The notes beneath the pieces are model-generated. The model had not been told where the DNA came from and did no database searches. It was given only the letters and a program-made list of their open reading frames with translations. A DNA stretch of 24,393 nt, taken from contig PXSE01000118.1 of NCBI GenBank assembly GCA_003022905.1, positions 1 through 24,393 of the forward strand, written 5' to 3'. Both the position numbers and the translations under genes were made by a program. Shown one piece after another: positions 1 through 7,151 of the stretch; within the stretch, counting starts at the first letter, position 1; each line of letters begins with the position of its first letter. The DNA comes from Halobacteriales archaeon QS_9_68_42 (GTDB taxonomy: Archaea; Halobacteriota; Halobacteria; Halobacteriales; Haloarculaceae).

Positions 1-1544
1 TCGACCGTCTCGATTCCCGGAATGCCCTCCACGCCCATCGAGGCGAGCTCGCGCTTGAGCCCGCGCTCGTCGTCGACGTTCTGAGACAGTTCCATCGCCT
101 GTGCGAAGTTCTTCACCAGCCCGCAGTTCGGGCCCTCCGGCGTCTCGGAGGGACAGATGCGACCCCACTGCGTGGCGTGGAGGTCCCGCGCCTCGAAGTG
201 CGGCTGCGAGCGCGAAAGCGGCGACCGGAGCCGCCGCAGGTGGCTGAGGACGCCCATGTAGTCGGTTCGGTCGACCAGCTGGCTCACGCCGGAGCGGCCG
301 CCCACCCAGTTGCCCGTCGCGATGGGGTGTTCGAGCCGCTCGGTCAGTACGTCCGACCGGACGACCGTGTTGACCGACAGTTGCCGGTTCCGCATGTTGG
401 CCCGCTCGAGCTGGTACTTCACGTCCCGGGAGAGCTTGTTCAGCGCTGTCCGGAACAGGTCTCTCATCAGGTCGCCGCTCACCTTTAGCCGCTTGTTAGC
501 GTAGTGATCCTTGTCGTCGGCCTCGCGGCGCTCTAAGGCGAGTTCGAAACACGCCTCGGCCATCCGGCAGAGGTACACCGCCTTGTTCATCCGGACCTCC
601 TCGTCCTCGACGCCTTCCTCGTGGAGGTGCGGCAGGAGGTAGCGGTCGATGACGTAGTTGGCGCGCTTCAGCTGGTAGTTCTTGCCCTGGCCGGAGGCGA
701 CCCGCTGGCCGAGCGCCTCGATGGCCTCGGCGGTCGACTGGACCTCCGCGGCCTCCAGGTTCTCCAGCATGAACTTCACGATTTCGGGGTCGTCGCTCAC
801 GCGGTGGACGATCTCCTCGTCGGATTCGAGGCCGAGCGCCCGCACCAGCGTCACGAAGTTGATCGAGCCGGAGACGGAGGGGAACGACACCTCGAGGATG
901 CCGCTCCGGTTGCGCTCACACAGCACCAGGGCACGGTAGCCGCGGCGCTGGGAGAACGTCTTGGCGATCTGGATCTCGTCGCCGTACTTGGTGTCGTACT
1001 CCGCGAGGATCTTGTTCGGCGCGAGGTCCTCGCTGGTCATCAGCACGCGCTCGGAGCCGTTGACGCAGAAGTAGCCGCCGGGGTCGGCGGGGTCCTCGCC
1101 GATTTCGATCAGTTCCTCGCGGGTGAAGTCGGCGATGTTACACTTGTTAGAGCCGACCATGATGGGCATCCGGCCGACCTTCGTCTCCGACTGGTCGACG
1201 ATGTGTTCGGCCTCCTCGTCGCCGCCGCGGACGATGGTCATCTCCATGAATACTGGTGCCGAGTAGGTGATGTTCCGGAGGCGGGCCTCCTGGGGGTACA
1301 GCAGTTCCTCGGAGCCGTCGGCCTCCCGGACCCGCGGCGTCACGATGCGGACGTCGCCGAGGTCGACGCGGACCGGTTCCTGGCCTTCCTTGTCGCCGAT
1401 GTCGGTGTCGATGGACTCCTTCTCGTCGACGACGTCCTGCATCCCCCGGTCGAGAAAGTTGTTGAACGACCGGAAGTGGTGGGCCGCGAGTCGGTCCCGG
1501 GAGAAGTACTCCCGGGAGATGGCGCGTCGGTCCTCCCGGTTCAT
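1..1544 (-). CDS. rpoB2: DNA-directed RNA polymerase subunit B'' (partial, 3' end missing)
   Basis: This is the N-terminal half of the split archaeal RNA polymerase beta-type subunit, the typical haloarchaeal arrangement in which B'' and B' are separate genes. The reading frame is open on the minus strand from ATG at 1544 to the window edge, about 514 codons, and the last visible residues read [11 protein letters not shown]. Haloarchaeal B'' is about 520 residues, so only a few codons are missing. The N-terminus reads [17 protein letters not shown]. The start overlaps the rpoH stop by four bases (ATGA), so the two are translationally coupled. B', A' and A'' are expected just beyond the left edge. 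The product acts in the cytoplasm as part of the catalytic core and DNA-binding lobe. A long opposite-strand frame over this gene is a codon-bias shadow. Confidence 0.95.
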   Translation of the reverse strand, partial: MNREDRRAISREYFSRDRLAAHHFRSFNNFLDRGMQDVVDEKESIDTDIGDKEGQEPVRVDLGDVRIVTPRVREADGSEELLYPQEARLRNITYSAPVFMEMTIVRGGDEEAEHIVDQSETKVGRMPIMVGSNKCNIADFTREELIEIGEDPADPGGYFCVNGSERVLMTSEDLAPNKILAEYDTKYGDEIQIAKTFSQRRGYRALVLCERNRSGILEVSFPSVSGSINFVTLVRALGLESDEEIVHRVSDDPEIVKFMLENLEAAEVQSTAEAIEALGQRVASGQGKNYQLKRANYVIDRYLLPHLHEEGVEDEEVRMNKAVYLCRMAEACFELALERREADDKDHYANKRLKVSGDLMRDLFRTALNKLSRDVKYQLERANMRNRQLSVNTVVRSDVLTERLEHPIATGNWVGGRSGVSQLVDRTDYMGVLSHLRRLRSPLSRSQPHFEARDLHATQWGRICPSETPEGPNCGLVKNFAQAMELSQNVDDERGLKRELASMGVEGIPGIETV

Positions 1545-1780
1545 TCTACCACCAGCCGATACACGACGGCCTCGTCGGTGGTCCGGGACTCGGTCCGGGT
1601 TATCTTGACGACGTTGCCGACCTCGGGGTCGGCGTCGGCGTCCCGGAGCGCGGGGTCCTTGCGCTGGATTTTCGGCAGGTCTGTGCGGTCGATGTCGTAC
1701 TCCGCGAGCACGTCCTCGACGTCGCCTTCGTCGAGGACCGCGTGCTCCGGAACCAGGTCGTGTTGGCTTACGTCTACCAT
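1541..1780 (-). CDS. rpoH: DNA-directed RNA polymerase subunit H
   Basis: This 79-residue protein begins [20 protein letters not shown] and ends YRLVVE. It is the archaeal Rpb5 C-terminal-domain homologue, which sits at the downstream DNA jaw of RNA polymerase. The conserved start V-x-x-H-x-L-V-P-E-H and the segment [11 protein letters not shown] (about residues 35-45) are diagnostic. The length is right for the family (about 75-80 residues). It is the first gene of the rpo operon, and its TGA overlaps the rpoB'' ATG. A longer in-frame extension upstream to 2032 has no resemblance to the family and is rejected in favour of ATG 1780. The nearest TATA-like stretch on this strand is at about 1843-1850, which would leave an untranslated leader of some 40 nt. 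Confidence 0.95.
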   Translation of the reverse strand: MVDVSQHDLVPEHAVLDEGDVEDVLAEYDIDRTDLPKIQRKDPALRDADADPEVGNVVKITRTESRTTDEAVVYRLVVE

Positions 1781-2090
1781 GTGTTGGGCTGGCCGGGTGA
1801 AGAAGCGGTCACGAGATACTACAGGACAGTTATGTCGGCAGGGATTTAACAGTTGCCAAATCGGACGGCCAGGGCTACCCGTGCCGCCTCCGGTGCGGCA
1901 CGCGACGGCTCGTTGACACCCTGTTGGACGGCATCTATCAAAAGCCTTCGGCCCGACTCTCTGCGCGTTCGGCGACCTGTCGGCCCGCTTCCCGGCGAGA
2001 ACGCCGACGAGAGACGCGGGGTGGATAGGCACCCTCCCGGCTGCGAGTGGTCAAAAGATACTTGCCATCGTTCGTTGAAGCTGGGTTGAA
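1781..2090. other. Intergenic region between divergent rpoH and the PQQ lipoprotein gene
   Basis: No gene is supported here. The stretch must hold the divergent promoters. For rpoH (minus) the best TATA-like sequence is GTTAAATC at 1843-1850. For the plus-strand lipoprotein gene an A-rich box around 2053-2061 (AAAAGATAC) lies about 30-38 nt before its ATG. Overlapping open frames in both directions have Arg/Ser-rich compositions unlike haloarchaeal proteins. Confidence 0.5.
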
Positions 2091-3353
2091 ATGAAGCCCT
2101 CCACCCCGCTCCGACGGCGACGGTATCTGTCGACGCTCGCCGGACTCGGCGTCCTCGGCGCCGGCTGTGCCGACGCCACGAACGACGAGACGACACCCAC
2201 CGAAACCTCCGGGACGACGCCCACCCCCAACGGGTCCGAGTACCCGGAGCCCGACGAGCGCGTGGAAGAGCGACCGCCCGGTGAACCCCCACTCGATCCG
2301 AGCGGGTCGTGGCCGGCGCTCCACTTCGACGCCGGCAACACCTCATTTAATCCCGACGGGAGCGGACTCCGCCACGCGGAGCCGTACTGGCGACTCGCCG
2401 CCGGCGGCCCCGCAACCGTCGACAACGGCTCCCTCTACAACGTCACCGGCCGAGACCGCGACGAGAGGGCACTCACCTTCCGCAACCCCGCCACCGCCGA
2501 GATACGGGAAGAACAGCCGCTCGTCCCCTACAGCGTCTCCGCGCCGCCGGAACTCACCGACGACCGGGTGTTCGTCTCGACCTTCATCGAGGTGTTCTGC
2601 TTCGACCACGACGGTGACCAGCGGTGGCGCGGCCCCGAGATGGACGGCGTCCAGGCACCACCGACTGCCCACGACGGCGTCGTCTTCCTCAACAGCGGCG
2701 GCTTCAAAGAGGTTCCACCGCAGCTACGCGCGTTCGACGCCGACGAGGGCGACGAACTGTGGCGCTACGAGACGGGCCACGAGTCGAAGGGGAAACCCGC
2801 CGTCGGTGCCGGCCACGTCTTCGTCGCCAGCGAGGCTGGGCTCCACGCGGTCGACGCCGACACGGGCGAGGAGGCGTACGTCCGGTCCGTCGGCGGGAGC
2901 GCCTGGGAGACCCCGGTGGCCCGCGACGGCCGCGTCTACACGTACGGGATGAGAGACAGCACGGATGCGCTGTTCGCCGTCGACGCGCACAGCGGTGAAA
3001 TCCAGTGGCACGTCGAGACCGGCAACGACGACCCGCCCGTCGTCGCCGAAGAGTTCGTCTACGCGATCACCGACGACGAACTGACCGCGTTCGCGGTCGA
3101 GGACGGCGCACCCGAGGTCGGGTTTGGCGAGGCGGCGACCCCGCTGGCCCGCGTCGGGGACGTCCTCTACGCCAGCCACCGGGGGACTGCACTGGCATTC
3201 GACACGACCACCGGCGACCGGCTCTGGCGGCTCCAGACCGAGGAGGTCACCATCTCGGACACCGTCGGGCGGACCGTCCACGCCGTCACGCCGGTCGACG
3301 GCGCCGTCTACGTGAGCGCCCGCGACGCCTTCTACGGCGTCGGTCCGAGCTAG
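2091..3353 (+). CDS. Tat-exported lipoprotein with PQQ-like beta-propeller repeats
   Basis: This 420-residue protein has an N-terminal twin-arginine signal (RRRR at 8-11, then a hydrophobic run) and a lipobox LGAGC, with the lipidated Cys at 26. It is probably exported folded and anchored to the outer face of the membrane. A Thr/Pro-rich linker (about 27-75) follows. The rest consists of repeated blades with the signature of PQQ-like (COG1520) propellers: A-x-D-x-x-x-G-E/D-x-x-W/L-R, as in AFDADEGDELWRYETG, HAVDADTGEEAY, FAVDAHSGEIQWHVETG and AFDTTTGDRLWRLQTE. Such proteins are common in haloarchaea and most act as binding scaffolds, with no proven PQQ binding. The substrate is unknown. The gene is monocistronic and ends about 90 bases before tRNA-Asp. 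Confidence 0.88.
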   Translation: MKPSTPLRRRRYLSTLAGLGVLGAGCADATNDETTPTETSGTTPTPNGSEYPEPDERVEERPPGEPPLDPSGSWPALHFDAGNTSFNPDGSGLRHAEPYWRLAAGGPATVDNGSLYNVTGRDRDERALTFRNPATAEIREEQPLVPYSVSAPPELTDDRVFVSTFIEVFCFDHDGDQRWRGPEMDGVQAPPTAHDGVVFLNSGGFKEVPPQLRAFDADEGDELWRYETGHESKGKPAVGAGHVFVASEAGLHAVDADTGEEAYVRSVGGSAWETPVARDGRVYTYGMRDSTDALFAVDAHSGEIQWHVETGNDDPPVVAEEFVYAITDDELTAFAVEDGAPEVGFGEAATPLARVGDVLYASHRGTALAFDTTTGDRLWRLQTEEVTISDTVGRTVHAVTPVDGAVYVSARDAFYGVGPS

Positions 3354-3408
3354 CGGGGCCGAAGCCGGCAGTGTGTTACCCTCCACCGCTCCGCCGTCCA
3401 TTGGAAAG

Positions 3409-3416
3409 TCTTAAGG
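3409..3416 (+). promoter_or_regulatory. TATA (box A) of tRNA-Asp
   Basis: TCTTAAGG lies 27-34 nt before the mature 5' end of tRNA-Asp and is preceded by a purine-rich GGAAAG that fits a BRE. The spacing is right for an archaeal stable-RNA promoter. Confidence 0.6.
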
Positions 3417-3442
3417 GTCGTACCCGGCTACCGTGGAGTGAA

Positions 3443-3515
3443 GCCCGGGTGGTGTAGTGGCCCATCATACGACCCTGTCACGGTCGTGACGCGGGTTCAA
3501 ATCCCGCCTCGGGCG
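3443..3515 (+). tRNA. tRNA-Asp (anticodon GUC)
   Basis: This is a full cloverleaf of 73 nt. The acceptor GCCCGGG pairs with CTCGGGC with one G.U. The D arm is GTGT/ATAC, the anticodon stem is CGACC/GGTCG with loop CTGTCAC (anticodon GTC), and the T arm is GCGGG-TTCAAAT-CCCGC. The discriminator is G73 and CCA is not encoded, as usual in haloarchaea. A short T-run (ACTTTTG) follows directly. The 3' 20 nt recur downstream, which marks this gene as an integration target. Confidence 0.97.
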
Positions 3516-3602
3516 TACTTTTGCCGCGAGCAATCTCGCAAGCGGCAGATACGCGATAAGGGATTTGAACCCTAGGAGTCCAGCTCGGGAGCGCAGCGTG
3601 GC

Positions 3603-3627
3603 GAGACGCGACCGGAGGGAGCGTCTC
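3603..3627 (+). repeat. Hairpin, GA-NN-GNA-NN-GA apex family (copy 1)
   Basis: A perfect 7-bp stem GAGACGC/GCGTCTC closes the 11-nt apex GACCGGAGGGA. The apex can form a tandem G.A/A.G step, two pairs (CC/GG) and a GGA triloop. The same apex occurs on the minus strand at 22672-22682 with an unrelated stem. Confidence 0.7.
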
Positions 3628-3632
3628 AAACT

Positions 3633-3655
3633 GTCGAGCGGCAAAGCCGCGAGAC
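3633..3655 (+). repeat. Hairpin with tandem GA and longer inner stem (variant copy)
   Basis: The order is outer stem GTC/GAC, opposed GA and GA, inner stem GCGGC/GCCGC and loop AAA. The architecture matches the other hairpins, but the inner helix has five pairs instead of two. Confidence 0.5.
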
Positions 3656-3748
3656 GAGCGAGCACCCCGGAATGTCTCCACCCGATTCAAATCCCGCCTC
3701 GGGCGCTTCTGCGACGAACGAACGTGAGGAGCGAAGCAACCCCAGTGC

Positions 3749-3814
3749 GGATTTGAACCCTGGAAGACGCAGCGCTGAGCGGAGCGAGACGACCGTCTTC
3801 CAGGGTTCAAATCC
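3749..3814 (+). repeat. 21-bp perfect inverted repeat containing tRNA T-arm sequence and the conserved apex
   Basis: The arms 3749-3769 and 3794-3814 are exact reverse complements over 21 bases. The outer 13 bases of each arm match the T-arm of tRNA-Asp (AGGGTTCAAATCC in the right arm). The 24-nt centre contains GAGCGGAGCGA (3777-3787), the apex shared with the hairpins at 13763-13773 and 14585-14595. Confidence 0.75.
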
Positions 3815-3846
3815 CGAAAGACGCCGTCCGGCATCTTTCGACCTTC

Positions 3847-3865
3847 GCGGAGCCTTCGGCTCCGC
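3847..3865 (+). repeat. Short perfect hairpin beside the third tRNA-Asp scar
   Basis: GCGGAGCC and GGCTCCGC pair over 8 bp with a TTC loop. It sits five bases before the third copy of the tRNA-Asp end. It could be a terminator-like or palindromic element; no T-run follows directly. Confidence 0.45.
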
Positions 3866-4012
3866 TCAGTCCCGCCTCGGGCGTCTAATTTTAGGTTTAA
3901 CGCTTATTCTTATAAAGGGGTGAGAGTCGCCGCTGTCTTGCGTTTTTGGATACCTTGATTCGTGGTGAGTAAACGTATCGGGAAAAAGCTGATTTAAGAT
4001 ATACAACTAATC

Positions 4013-4975
4013 TTACAATCGCTGGATCCGATCAGCGAGCACCTCGTGGAACTGCTCACCCTGCTCCAGCATCCATTGGTGGTACTGGTCCCAATTGTCT
4101 TTCTCCGTTAGGTGCCCTTCTCGACGAAGTGTAATCTTGCTCCTATCGCTCTCCCCCTGGGCCTCTTCCGGCGGGCGCCAGATGAACGACTCGCCCATCT
4201 CTTCCTCGATCTGATCTTTTTGTTGCTCCAGGGACTGGAAAGCTTCCGGATCGTCTTTGATAATCAGCTGCGCGTATAGCCTGTTCTCCACCGTGTTGAC
4301 CGTAAACTGGAGTTTGTAGCCCAATTTCCCGATCGGATTGTTGTACCAATGCTGAGGTTTCGGCTTTCGTGCTCGCAATGGTGTATCTTGGTTTTCAATG
4401 AGGTCACGGAACTGGGTCCAGTATTCCTCCTGGAGTTTCTTCGTCTCCGTCAATTCGCCCTCAGACCGCTTGGCTTTCTCCTTCCACTCACTGGGGTCTT
4501 CAACTGGATTGAATCGGACAGCGGGAGGTGATTCGCCGATCTGCCACACTTCCAGCCGAATGGCGAATAAGTCGATGCCTTCCCGACTATTCTTGTTCAA
4601 CCACTGGATGGCATCACGGTGTTCATCGTTGAATGTCGGGGAGATCCAGACGATGATGTCTGCATCGACACCGGCCGCGTAAGCAATAGACTTTCCAAGG
4701 TGGTCGTGATCAGAAGAACTCAGTTGGTTCTCGATGACGACTTGGCGACCGTCGTCGACGACCTCTGCGACGATGTCGACATTGTATTTCCCGACGCTCT
4801 TCTCCGTCTCGGTCACCTCTAAATCCAGTCCGAGGACGTCCTCGAGACGGGACACCTCTTCAGACCCTATTGAAGTGGCTAGCCACGGGGTGAAATCGTG
4901 GGCCTCATGCGTCCAGTATTCCCGCACGTCCTGTGATTCCAGTTCATGGAACTCTTCAGGTGACCCTTTTCTCAT
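4013..4975 (-). CDS. DUF4268 protein with PD-(D/E)XK nuclease-like N-terminal domain
   Basis: This 320-residue protein has an N-terminal domain (about 25-145) with the pattern of PD-(D/E)XK-like folds: FTPWLA at 28-33, then YNVDIVAEV with Asp67, then VVIENQ with Glu82 and Gln84, then DHDHLGKSIAYAAG at 89-102. The E-x-Q form replaces the usual E-x-K. The C-terminal part (about 180-318) fits DUF4268, with W-Y-N-N-P-I-G near 210-216 and an aromatic/charged tail. Members are often lone nuclease-like genes in accessory or defence-rich DNA; the biochemical activity is not known to me. The gene stands alone, has lower G+C and a less biased third codon position than its neighbours, and lies behind tRNA-Asp scars, so acquisition by transfer is likely. 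The start at 4975 gives the family-typical N-terminus; a TTTTG/TAAC stretch about 25-30 nt upstream may be its promoter. Confidence 0.8.
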   Translation of the reverse strand: MRKGSPEEFHELESQDVREYWTHEAHDFTPWLATSIGSEEVSRLEDVLGLDLEVTETEKSVGKYNVDIVAEVVDDGRQVVIENQLSSSDHDHLGKSIAYAAGVDADIIVWISPTFNDEHRDAIQWLNKNSREGIDLFAIRLEVWQIGESPPAVRFNPVEDPSEWKEKAKRSEGELTETKKLQEEYWTQFRDLIENQDTPLRARKPKPQHWYNNPIGKLGYKLQFTVNTVENRLYAQLIIKDDPEAFQSLEQQKDQIEEEMGESFIWRPPEEAQGESDRSKITLRREGHLTEKDNWDQYHQWMLEQGEQFHEVLADRIQRL

Positions 4976-5281
4976 GGCCTATACTCTCCAAGGTAGTTAC
5001 AAAAGCATCAGGGTGGGCTTAGAGTCACTTCACGGCCCCAATCTTGACTGACACACCTGTAACTAATCAGATAGTCCAATCGAGGCGTAGAGACCGTTTG
5101 ACACGTAGACATTTACCGATGGATATTATGACTGATAGGTATGAATTACCCAATCGGCAAGACTGATCAACACGAACTCGGCGGGGCTGAGCGAACGCGA
5201 AGCGTTTGCCAAGGTCGTCGGGCAAACGACGGCCGCAGGGAGAAACGAGCCAGATAAGAACACCTTCGCCGAGGAGCAACC
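4976..5281. other. Intergenic region between the DUF4268 gene and the TumE-like gene
   Basis: No gene is supported. It contains the promoter region of the DUF4268 gene at its left end and two overlapping hairpins near 5190-5226: GCGAAC-GC-GAA-GC-GTTTGC (5191-5208) and CGTTTGCC paired with GGGCAAACG just after it (about 5203-5227). These lie behind the stop of the minus-strand pair and could act as its terminator. A remnant GAGGAGCAACCC at 5271-5282 resembles a motif at 3727 and 12217. Confidence 0.45.
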
Positions 5282-5740
5282 CTAAACACCGTTTCGTTCA
5301 GCTGAATTCAGCCGCTCCGTACTACCAGTGTCGTACCCCCGACGCCACAGCTTGTGGACGACCCGAGCTACGACCGGCGGGTCCACGGCGGAAATGCACG
5401 ACGGTTCGGGATTCTTGGAGGGCGCATCGGGTGGCGGATGGAAGTGTTTGTCCGGTGCTCCCGCTTTCGGATGGTGGTCCCATCGGAAGTCCCGTCCCGT
5501 CGAGTCGGTGTAGTGAAAGCTGTAGTAACCCCTTCGGTACCACTTGATGTCGAAGCGGCCATCCTCCGCGTCGCCGATTCCGTCCGAGAACCGGACCTTC
5601 AGTACTTTGGGGTCGGCGAGGGTCGGAAAGCCGGCTTTCTCGACAAGTCCATCGAGCCCGGTGAATGCAGACCGAATCTCGTCCATCGAAGCGACGTCGA
5701 GCGTCCCCAGGTCTCCGTCGAGGTCGTTGTCCGGGAGCAT
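5282..5740 (-). CDS. TumE-like (DUF6516-type) protein, possible toxin of a regulator/toxin pair
   Basis: This 152-residue acidic protein has a central block KWYRRGYYSFHYTD (66-79) followed by FRWDHHP (85-91), then a His/Pro stretch KHFHPP (98-103) and a C-terminal helix PPVVARVVHKLWRRG. The arrangement (Y-S-F-H-Y, F-R-W-D, a His cluster, terminal helix) resembles the small TumE/DUF6516 family of toxin-like proteins. This is recognition by pattern, not a search. The gene begins 20 nt after the stop of the winged-helix gene and is on the same strand, so they are almost certainly cotranscribed. The regulator-first order fits an antitoxin/toxin module. An alternative start at Met19 exists. It may instead be a conserved haloarchaeal partner protein with no toxicity. 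Confidence 0.65.
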   Translation of the reverse strand: MLPDNDLDGDLGTLDVASMDEIRSAFTGLDGLVEKAGFPTLADPKVLKVRFSDGIGDAEDGRFDIKWYRRGYYSFHYTDSTGRDFRWDHHPKAGAPDKHFHPPPDAPSKNPEPSCISAVDPPVVARVVHKLWRRGYDTGSTERLNSAERNGV

Positions 5741-5760
5741 CGATTCTCGAGGCGACGGTT

Positions 5761-6384
5761 TCAGGCGGTGTTCCGGCCGTCGAATCCTGCCAGAGACCCG
5801 ACCGCCGACCGGTCGTTGGTCTCCGACGCCGATTCGACACTCTCTGCGATGGCCCTCCCGTTTCCGTCCGGGTCGAAGTCGTAGAGATTGAGGGCGGCCT
5901 TGGCGATGTCGAGGTTCCCCTCGAGCTCACGCCAGCGGGAGACGTCCGTCCAGTCGTCGTCGCCGAGTTCCAGCTCTGTTGCGAGGTCGTCGGCGTCGCT
6001 TACGCCGTGCGTATCACGGAGCGCTGCCAGCTTCTCGCGGAGGTCTTCGATTGCGTCCTGTAGCTCTGCCTTCGAGTAGGTGGTGTGGAGACCCGAGATG
6101 CGGCGCATTGCGAGCGTGCTCGGCGATCGCTTGTACTTCGTCCCGCCGTCGGCCGAGACAGCGGTCACTCGTCCCACTTCGGCCAGTGATTTCAGATGAC
6201 GCCGGGCCGTCGGCTCGGCGACCGCAGCGCGCTCGGCGACCTCCCCGGCGAACGCCGGCTTGGCCGTCGCGTCGACGACGGTCGTGACGCGGTCGAACGC
6301 CGTCGTGTCCTTCTTCCACTCCTCAACGACCGCCTCGTTGACGTCTCCCTCCCACGGCTCTGTTAGCTCTGTACTGTCTGACAT
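5761..6384 (-). CDS. Winged-helix (HTH) transcriptional regulator
   Basis: This 207-residue protein has a winged-helix motif at about 35-90: AGEVAERAAVAEPTARRHL is the helix-turn-helix with the ArsR/TrmB-like T-A-R-R-H-L recognition helix, and VGRVTAV...TKYKRSP is the wing. A basic/heptad segment (about 98-130) could dimerise, and the acidic C-terminus (about 150-207) is haloarchaeal in style. It resembles haloarchaeal families annotated as DUF7342, which I state with low certainty. A Shine-Dalgarno-like GAGGTGA lies 6 nt before the ATG, which is unusual for haloarchaea and fits a leadered transcript. TATA-like AT-rich sequences lie at 6425-6434. It probably autoregulates the two-gene operon with the TumE-like gene. 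Confidence 0.8.
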   Translation of the reverse strand: MSDSTELTEPWEGDVNEAVVEEWKKDTTAFDRVTTVVDATAKPAFAGEVAERAAVAEPTARRHLKSLAEVGRVTAVSADGGTKYKRSPSTLAMRRISGLHTTYSKAELQDAIEDLREKLAALRDTHGVSDADDLATELELGDDDWTDVSRWRELEGNLDIAKAALNLYDFDPDGNGRAIAESVESASETNDRSAVGSLAGFDGRNTA

Positions 6385-6385
6385 G

Positions 6386-6434
6386 GATTCACCTCGTCGG
6401 CTCTGCTACCACGTTGGCATTGAGGAAATATATG
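6386..6434 (-). promoter_or_regulatory. Promoter and SD of the HTH/TumE-like operon
   Basis: On the minus strand, ATATATTT (about 6425-6432) is a TATA candidate 41-48 nt before the ATG, and GAGGTGA (6391-6397) is an SD-like site with 6 nt spacing. The region is much more AT-rich than the chromosome around it. Confidence 0.45.
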
Positions 6435-6452
6435 TGTTTTCCAAGAAAATAA

Positions 6453-6629
6453 TTATTCTAAGGCCTCTTTTATATCCTCGTTGACTCGTTCACTGAGACT
6501 CGACAATCCGTCGCGGTCACCAGAGACCACCGGTCTGACCTGCTCATACTGCCGGCTGTAACTACGTGAAATCGGATTTCCAAGGGAGGCAGAAGCCACC
6601 ATCGCCCGCGAGCGTGCGACCCGCGGCAC
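6453..6629 (-). CDS. Small unrecognised ORF upstream of the HTH gene
   Basis: On the minus strand an open frame runs from GTG at 6629 (or ATG at 6602) to TAA at 6453. It encodes 58 or 49 residues ending SSLSERVNEDIKEALE. The C-terminus has the acidic, helical composition of a real haloarchaeal protein, unlike the Arg/Ser-rich shadow frames nearby. It reads in the same direction as the HTH gene and ends 68 bases before it. I do not recognise a family. It could be a short first gene of the operon or the tail of a truncated older gene. The frame is closed upstream by TAA at 6639-6641. Confidence 0.4.
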   Translation of the reverse strand: MPRVARSRAMVASASLGNPISRSYSRQYEQVRPVVSGDRDGLSSLSERVNEDIKEALE

Positions 6630-6638
6630 CGCCGTCAG

Positions 6639-6645
6639 TTAATTA
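6639..6645 (+). promoter_or_regulatory. TATA box of the FMN-binding split-barrel gene
   Basis: TTAATTA lies 24-30 nt before ATG 6669, the spacing expected for a leaderless haloarchaeal transcript. Confidence 0.55.
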
Positions 6646-6668
6646 CTGCCGCCATCCGTAGGGGATGT

Positions 6669-7118
6669 ATGCCAACCTGGACGGGGGCGTGGTCGGAACC
6701 GGAAGCGACGGCCTACCTCAAGGACGCGACGGTTCCAATTCGGCTGGCCTGCCGCACTCCCGACGGGGGGCTGTGGATGCTGTCGCTGTGGTACCGCTAC
6801 CGCAACGGGGCGCTCCACTGTGCGACCGGCGCCGACGCCGACGTGGTCAGCTACCTGAAACACGACGCCAGCGTCGCCTTCGAGATATCGGATAACGAAC
6901 CGCCGTACCGTGGCGTCCGGGGGTCGGGGGAAGTCACCATCGAGCCCGACGAGGGCAAGGCGCTACTGCGGGAACTGCTCGAGCGGTACCTCGGCGGGAC
7001 GAACAGCCCGCTGGCCGACCGACTGCTGGCCGAGGACCGCGAGGAGGTCCGGCTCACCGTCGACCCGACGAAGCTCTACACCTGGAACTTCTCCGAACGG
7101 ATGCCCGAAACCTCCTGA
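6669..7118 (+). CDS. Pyridoxamine 5'-phosphate oxidase-like FMN-binding split-barrel protein
   Basis: This 149-residue cytoplasmic protein begins MPTWTGAWSEPEA. It has the split-barrel order of the PNPOx-like family: a helix with L-K-D-A-T-V-P-I-R-L-A (residues about 17-27), a strand G-G-L-W-M-L-S-L-W-Y-R-Y (33-44), L-H-C-A-T-G...V-V-S-Y-L-K (48-64) and V-A-F-E-I-S (69-74), then Y-R-G-V-R-G-S-G-E-V-T-I (79-91). The C-terminus ends in L-Y-T-W-N-F-S. These proteins bind FMN or F420 and many lack a known substrate, so the specific reaction is not assigned. ATG 6665 lies four bases upstream but out of frame; 6669 is the in-frame start with the better-placed TATA box. It stands alone, convergent with the ABC operon. 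Confidence 0.82.
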   Translation: MPTWTGAWSEPEATAYLKDATVPIRLACRTPDGGLWMLSLWYRYRNGALHCATGADADVVSYLKHDASVAFEISDNEPPYRGVRGSGEVTIEPDEGKALLRELLERYLGGTNSPLADRLLAEDREEVRLTVDPTKLYTWNFSERMPETS

Positions 7119-7151
7119 CATTATGAGCCGTCCCGGAGTGCTGACCGACGC

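Larger units (their letters stand above)
3496..3884 (+). repeat. Serial copies of the tRNA-Asp 3' end (att-like scars)
   Basis: The last 20 nt of the tRNA, TTCAAATCCCGCCTCGGGCG (3496-3515), recur exactly at 3686-3705. The last 13 nt with one base on each side, TCCCGCCTCGGGCGT (3502-3516), recur at 3870-3884. The T-loop core also appears on the minus strand at 3560-3573 and 3749-3761, and on the plus strand at 3802-3815. Direct repeats of a tRNA 3' end are the usual trace of tyrosine-recombinase integration, in which one end of the element rebuilds the tRNA. No integrase gene remains in the window. Confidence 0.7.
3516..4012. other. Gene-free integration scar region
   Basis: No coding sequence is supported. 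The left part (to about 3885) is made of tRNA-Asp 3'-end copies and hairpins. The right part (3890-4012) turns abruptly AT-rich and leads into the 3' end of the DUF4268 gene, which marks the inner edge of accessory DNA. A hairpin directly behind the tRNA (GCCGC at about 3523 with GCGGC at about 3542) may help to end tRNA transcription. Confidence 0.55.

Noticed and set aside
621..1916. 431-residue open frame on the plus strand
   Set aside because: It lies antisense to rpoB'' and rpoH, whose frames match known families; such mirrors arise from G/C-biased third positions.
3560..3573. Possible tRNA on the minus strand from a T-arm sequence
   Set aside because: Only the T-arm core is present; no D arm, anticodon arm or acceptor can be built around it.
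5067..5279. 70-residue minus-strand frame between the DUF4268 and TumE-like genes
   Set aside because: It is read through hairpin sequence, has no acidic bias and no motif.
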